The notes under the pieces are model-generated. The model saw only the letters and a program-made list of their open reading frames with translations, did no database searches and was not told where the DNA came from. Position numbers and translations under genes: made by a program. From Trichobilharzia szidati (taxonomy: Eukaryota; Platyhelminthes; Trematoda; Strigeidida; Schistosomatidae), in the NCBI GenBank assembly GCA_944472155.2, contig OX235277.1, forward strand, positions 14,084,804-14,148,803: a stretch of 64,000 nucleotides of DNA, written 5' to 3'. Positions 59,831 through 64,000 of this stretch are shown in pieces. The first letter of the stretch is position 1. Every line of letters begins with the position of its first letter.

Positions 59831-61076
59831 GTTGTCGTTGTATGCATGCCATTCATTTTTAAAGTGATATTGTGGCGGTGTGATATAGTCATTGTGTGCC
59901 AACGAAATATTGTTCTCACATATTACAACAGTTCATTACGATATTAGCAACATAATAGAATGTATATATTTGAAAATTCTTTTTTGTTCCAACGGTTATA
60001 AACTGCACTAACAAAAGAATACTATGTATATTAAAACGTCCTATTTCATGTCGTTTGGTGTAAACCTGGCTTATACACTCAGGGATTAGTTCAAGAATAT
60101 CAACTATGTATGTATATATATAAATAGCGGTTTGATCAATGTAATATACAACTGCCTCTCCGTGTCTCGACTTCTGTTTTTATAAAATAAGCACATGCGC
60201 ACAAAATTGACTATCATTTTCAAGCAGAAGTGGCCTGAAGTCATCTGAAGATGCTTTTTTCCTTCAACCTGTCTCTTACTTATGTTTTCAGTTTCATTTG
60301 TTAGAATCAAAAATTTCCTCATGTCACTCTTCGTGAGTTGAACTAGAACTAATCAAGTCTCAACCTGATAACAAGGAGTAATGTGTAGCGACAAATGAAT
60401 AATTATTATAATTCAAAACACTGTTCAACTCACAATTCGAACCACTTCCTATAATGAAGCGTACATAAATGATTAAAGGAGATTATAGAACACACTTGAA
60501 CTGATTTTATTTGAAAATAAATTGTTTGGCTCATGCATATTTTACGCATTTCTATTAACAATTCATGAATTTATTCAATTATGAAATGGTAAAACGTCTT
60601 CAAAAGCAAAAGTTTGCGAAAAGTAATAAAGCAATATAATCATTTAGAATATTGTTATACTCACCGTCAACAAGCATACTGGCAATGAGAAACGAAAGAG
60701 AAATAGACAATAAATGAGTACAAAACATGTTTCTTCTCAGAGAGAGAAATGATAAAAGTCCTACCTTAAATAGCTGTTTACGTGTTAAGCAACCAATAAA
60801 ATTTCATTTTTCAACAGAAAGCAGATATTATCAAAACAAAGAAATGTTTAAACATAAAAGAAAGCAAATTTTCAGAATGTTGTTTATAAATGTCATCTGC
60901 TACATCCTTGACTTTCATCTTGCTCATGTTTGGTTACTATTTTTACAATCCGTCTGACAGCAATCTCTATCGCAGTAACAAGATAAACAAGATTCACTTC
61001 GACACGAAACCATAAACAAGTCTGAGAGAAAGATATTATGGTAATGTATTAATTTCAATATTAGTTTATCGTGTAA

Positions 61077-61448
61077 TTAAGCACAATATAAATATATGTA
61101 GATGAAGCTGGACATTGACGAAAACAAGATATCAGGATTTATGACCACACCTTGTGTACCTATTGTTTTCAATGAAGCATTATGTAGTGAGCAAAATACT
61201 TGCTTATCTAAGTTAAACTTTGTTATGCATATTATTCCCGAGGCAATCTCATCAAGTAGTATAATGCTATCAAGTAACACATAAGGTTCTATCAATTGAT
61301 CCATAATCAAATCAGAGATCAAGTATGTACTGTTGATGTTATTAACTGATTTTTCTGAGCATTCTGCGCTCCAAATATTTTTGCAGGTTTGTGTGAATGG
61401 AGTTTCGAGGTTATATGACATCACAACTGGTGGATGCTTCATGTGCAT
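61077..61448 (-). CDS. Unrecognised 123-codon frame, open only in unit 2
   Basis: The minus-strand frame reads MHMKHPPVVMSYNLETPFTQTCKNIW and later LIMDQLIEPYVLLDSIILLDEIASGIICITKFNLDKQVF. It is one of the longest frames in the window that I cannot explain by a mobile element. The unit 1 paralogue (about 32,700-33,100) reads CKNIWSLEYSEKSV and EIASSIICITKVDIDKQVF in the same frame but is broken by several stops. I do not recognise the protein. It could be a former exon, part of an undescribed repeat, or chance. Confidence 0.2.
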   Translation of the reverse strand: MHMKHPPVVMSYNLETPFTQTCKNIWSAECSEKSVNNINSTYLISDLIMDQLIEPYVLLDSIILLDEIASGIICITKFNLDKQVFCSLHNASLKTIGTQGVVINPDILFSSMSSFIYIYLYCA

Positions 61449-62189
61449 TTACAGGGTCTGACTTTATTTCCTCTAGCGTCGCGACAAACACATATAGACT
61501 GAATAAGACTACGAATAATGAGTCTTTATTTAACAAATACATATATTTTCCCTCTTATTTTGAATATGCGATGATTTCCTATATAAGATTTCGTATGAGT
61601 ATTGAATTTTCAGCATGTGATATCTACAGGCCAAGGTTTGCTGGCCAACCATTGATATCAAGTGTGCGTCAGCATGCGACTGAACCCAAGGCCATATGCA
61701 TGGTCGGCGACATTCCTATACGCTGTGGCAGCAACGCAGATGTCAAATTTGTCATGACCAGTTGGTTTGCATTTGTCTGCGATAATAAGCTTGATTGAGG
61801 GAGACAGTTACTCCGGTACTGAAATCTTTGCGTGGCTTACGTCCTTTGCATTACTGATGTGTGTATGAAAAACCAGCCAATTCCAGATGTAGCGTGAAAG
61901 CAAATCATAGCACAGAAGATCTGACTAAGCCAAAGCTACACAAAAAGGAAAAAGATAATTGAATTGGTACTGTTGGGAAGAAATACTTATGTGATAGACT
62001 AACTAGAATTGAATGAAGTGGTAAAAATCCTAGAGAGGAACAAATTTGAAATGAAAAGCTGAACATTTTGGTTTATTTGTGGAGGAGAACAAGACGTTAC
62101 ATTAAACTTCGCCATCCTTCGAGTCTCACTGCATCAATTACATGATCCAGGTTGTCAGAACCCACGTGAATGGATGAAATCAATACACA

Positions 62190-62992
62190 GTGACCTCATA
62201 TATTGAATCTCCGTTTTGTTTCACTATTATTTACAGCTCACAGGAACTCTGACACACAATTTTCACAAAGAATTTTACAAAAAATTGAAACACCCTAAGG
62301 ATCCTTGCAATCACTCCACCAATTCTGCTATCCAATTTCTAGAGAAAATCAGAGGCATTGAAACAGATGACCAAGAAATAATGGTGTCTTTCGACGTCAG
62401 AGCATTATATAACTAAATTGGACAGAAACTACCGAATAAGACCATGCAGCATTTACTCAGCAACGACAAAACACCTCCCACAACAATCAGAAGAGCCACA
62501 CACACAAGTAGGATAAAAAGCATAAACGTATGCCTCACCAAATACTCGTGATTCAGAGGCCAAATATATGAACAAGTTAAAGGAACGCCAATGGAACCGT
62601 CAACATCAATTTTGATTTCAGGATCAGTGACGCAAGGAATCAATGACGTAATCCTACCAACGATCAAACTTAAAATTTAGATGCGTTACGTAGATGATAC
62701 ATTTGTTATACTCAAAAGAAACGAGTTGGATAAAACTCACAACTTAACAAACAAAGTTATCAACTCCACCAAAATCACAAGAAAAGACGAATCTGAGAAT
62801 GAAATGACATTTCAAGACGTCTTAGTCAAGCGAAAAACCACAAGAGAATTAGAAACTCAAGTTTATATAAAATCAACTTATACGGACAGGAAACTCAATA
62901 GCAAAACCAACAATTGGAATAAATACAAAAAGAAATTGTATACAAACAATATTCAAGAGGGTCAGAACTCATTGGGGAACTCCCACCTTTAG
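62190..62992 (+). pseudogene. Penelope-like reverse transcriptase relic, family 2, copy C
   Basis: The longest version of this relic. Frame 62,216-62,416 reads FHKEFYKKLKHPKDPC, then NSAIQFLEKIRGIETDDQEIMVSFDVRALYN and stops where TNIP is expected; the first catalytic aspartate is in SFDV. After a shifted stretch with GQIYEQVKGTPMEPS, the frame 62,681-62,992 gives MRYVDDTFVILKR (YVDD at 62,687-62,698). It then gives LDKTHNLTNKVIN, FQDVLVKRKTT and VYIKSTYTDRKLN, the thumb-side block of PLE RT. A TAG replaces the tryptophan codon before MRYVDD. Dead, but useful for classifying the other copies. Confidence 0.78.
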
Positions 62993-63329
62993 GAAAGTTG
63001 AAGAAAGATATTCTATGGGTGTCTTCCAAAATTGGATATGCACGGAATTTCATCAAAAGACAAATATCCTCCAGAAAACCTGGCAGATCAAATGCCCTCA
63101 AGGAAAATACACAGAAAGTCGCCCTTCTATATACATAGGATATCTCAGAAATCAATGTCAGATTCTCAAAACCTTTAGGAATCAACGTCGTACACTAACA
63201 AACAAAATCACTCTGCTCAGCTGTTTGTCAACCGAAAGACTCAACAAAGAAAGAAGATTAACAAAAACAAAAAACAAATTAAAGAATGAGAAGATGAAAA
63301 GAATTGCCCAATGAGACCTATACACTCAA

Positions 63330-63770
63330 TGATGAATTCATCATTTCACCTAGATGTTCGCTGGTAAGCCAATAGGTTAGAACCTGTCAGACAACGTCTA
63401 GATAAACATACTCAATATTCATGACAAAATCATGGTTTCCTTCGATGTCACTCCTCTATTCACGCAGATCCTTTTGCACGAGACTTTAGACATCATCCGT
63501 CAACACTCTGATACTCTTACCCCATCAATCCTGGACTTTAAGCAGCTTCTCGTGTTACGTTCTAATGAAGTACAATTCCAGTTTGACAACAAAATGTATC
63601 GACAGGTTGATGTAGTGGTAATGTTGAGTTCACTGAGTCCGATATTAGCTGATATTTTTATGGCCAGTCTGGAACACACAAAGCTCAAGTGTGCAATTGG
63701 CGAGACAAGAGCCTACTGAATAAACGTCGATGATGCAATTCATTGTATGCAATGATTTAAGTCACTCTAG
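63330..63770 (+). pseudogene. Penelope-like reverse transcriptase relic, family 3, copy C
   Basis: Frame 63,432-63,719 reads MVSFDVTPLFTQILLHETLDIIRQHSD, with the first catalytic aspartate. It then reads FQFDNKMYRQVDVVVMLSSLSPILADIFMASLEHTKLKCAI, where VAMGSPLSP has become VVMLSSLSP. A stop follows RAY, and the catalytic box survives as NVDD just after it (about 63,723). It resembles the young PLE (QINGVAMGSPLSPVLADIFMAHLEQTQ) but is a distinct, older family. Upstream, 63,300-63,430 carries a shifted RPI/SM and RW.ANRLEPVRQRLD block. Confidence 0.75.
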
Positions 63771-63879
63771 GTCTCTATTAGACACTTTCAACAATATACA
63801 CAGAAGCGTCATTTTCACGATGGAACAAGATGATGATGAACATTTCCATATTTCAAAGCAAAGTTGAGGAGAAAATACA

Positions 63880-64000
63880 TGTTACTTCAAGCTGTGTATG
63901 CGAATTCACATGTATCTGCTGGAGCAGTTTCATTGGAAGAGCAGAGAGGAGAGCCTATGTCAGATTCTGCAAACCTGTACCAAGGAGCCTTTGGTTAAAG
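63880..64000 (+). pseudogene. GIY-YIG endonuclease start of the family 3 PLE, cut by the window edge
   Basis: Reads VCEFTCICWSSFIGRAERRAYVRFCKPVPRSLWLK. CxC is followed by SSFIGR, where the typical residues are SSYIGRTER. The same domain appears reversed at about 37,090-36,960. The part between RT and here is shortened. Confidence 0.65.

Larger units (their letters stand above)
39837..61640 (+). repeat. Body of tandem duplication unit 2
   Basis: Paralogue of 13,585-33,256. Compared with unit 1, it lacks the 228 bp SINE at 27.6 kb, the LINE tail, the 17.6 and 29.4 kb repeats and about 170 bp near 26.0-26.2 kb. It has gained two minus-strand SINEs and a local triplication at 55.2-59.8 kb. Otherwise it holds AT-rich DNA without recognised genes. 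Confidence 0.8.
61640..64000 (+). repeat. Junction block 3 of the tandem duplication, cut by the window edge
   Basis: Start of a third unit. It carries the GGCCATATGCATGGTCGG anchor (61,691), the family 2 RT relic, the family 3 RT relic and a GIY-YIG fragment at the right edge, all on the plus strand. Confidence 0.75.

Noticed and set aside
1..64000. CRISPR arrays, bacterial operons, viral genes or toxin genes
   Set aside because: None seen. The repeats are eukaryotic retroelements and segmental copies.

Overview
The window is non-coding, AT-rich eukaryotic DNA packed with decayed retroelements. It looks like a schistosome-type blood fluke (Trematoda, Schistosomatidae). The evidence is Penelope-like elements (PLEs) with GIY-YIG endonucleases, an RTE-type LINE, tRNA-derived SINEs, and SMalpha-type repeats that carry remnants of a hammerhead ribozyme, a combination known from schistosomes. 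I find no intact cellular gene. The only long reading frame is a PLE reverse transcriptase (9,450-11,357).

Large-scale layout: most of the window is an old head-to-tail segmental duplication. The 13.6-33.2 kb stretch is repeated at 39.8-61.6 kb. A PLE-rich junction block occurs three times (1.17-3.8, 33.3-38.5 and from 61.6 kb to the window end). The period is about 28.4 kb between the second and third junctions. It is about 32.1 kb between the first and second, where a 5 kb PLE insertion and other unshared DNA add length. By eye the copies are clearly diverged (roughly 80-90% alike; not computed). Both ends of the array lie outside the window.

Region by region. 1-1,170: 3' end of a LINE. 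1.17-3.8 kb: junction block 1 with two PLE relics. 3.8-8.3 kb: unshared DNA with one SMalpha remnant and a decayed RTE endonuclease. 8.3-13.35 kb: a young, nearly intact PLE with 1.3 kb flanking direct repeats, a hammerhead ribozyme-like motif in each repeat, one in-frame TGA, and a second PLE nested inside it. 13.6-33.2 kb: body of unit 1. 33.3-38.5 kb: junction block 2, including PLE pieces in reversed orientation. 38.5-39.8 kb: short variable segment. 39.8-61.6 kb: body of unit 2, with a local triplication. 61.6-64 kb: junction block 3.

Because the two bodies are paralogous, insertions can be dated against each other. Three tRNA-SINEs and a 53 bp LINE tail sit in one copy while the other copy keeps the empty or unfilled site, so they are probably later than the duplication. 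The SMalpha/hammerhead repeats and a PLE endonuclease relic are at matching places in both copies and are older. Two conserved stretches (20.9-21.3/47.2-47.7 kb and 32.7-33.1/61.1-61.45 kb) hold reading frames that are open in one copy and broken in the other. They are the only candidates for former host exons, and I do not recognise either.
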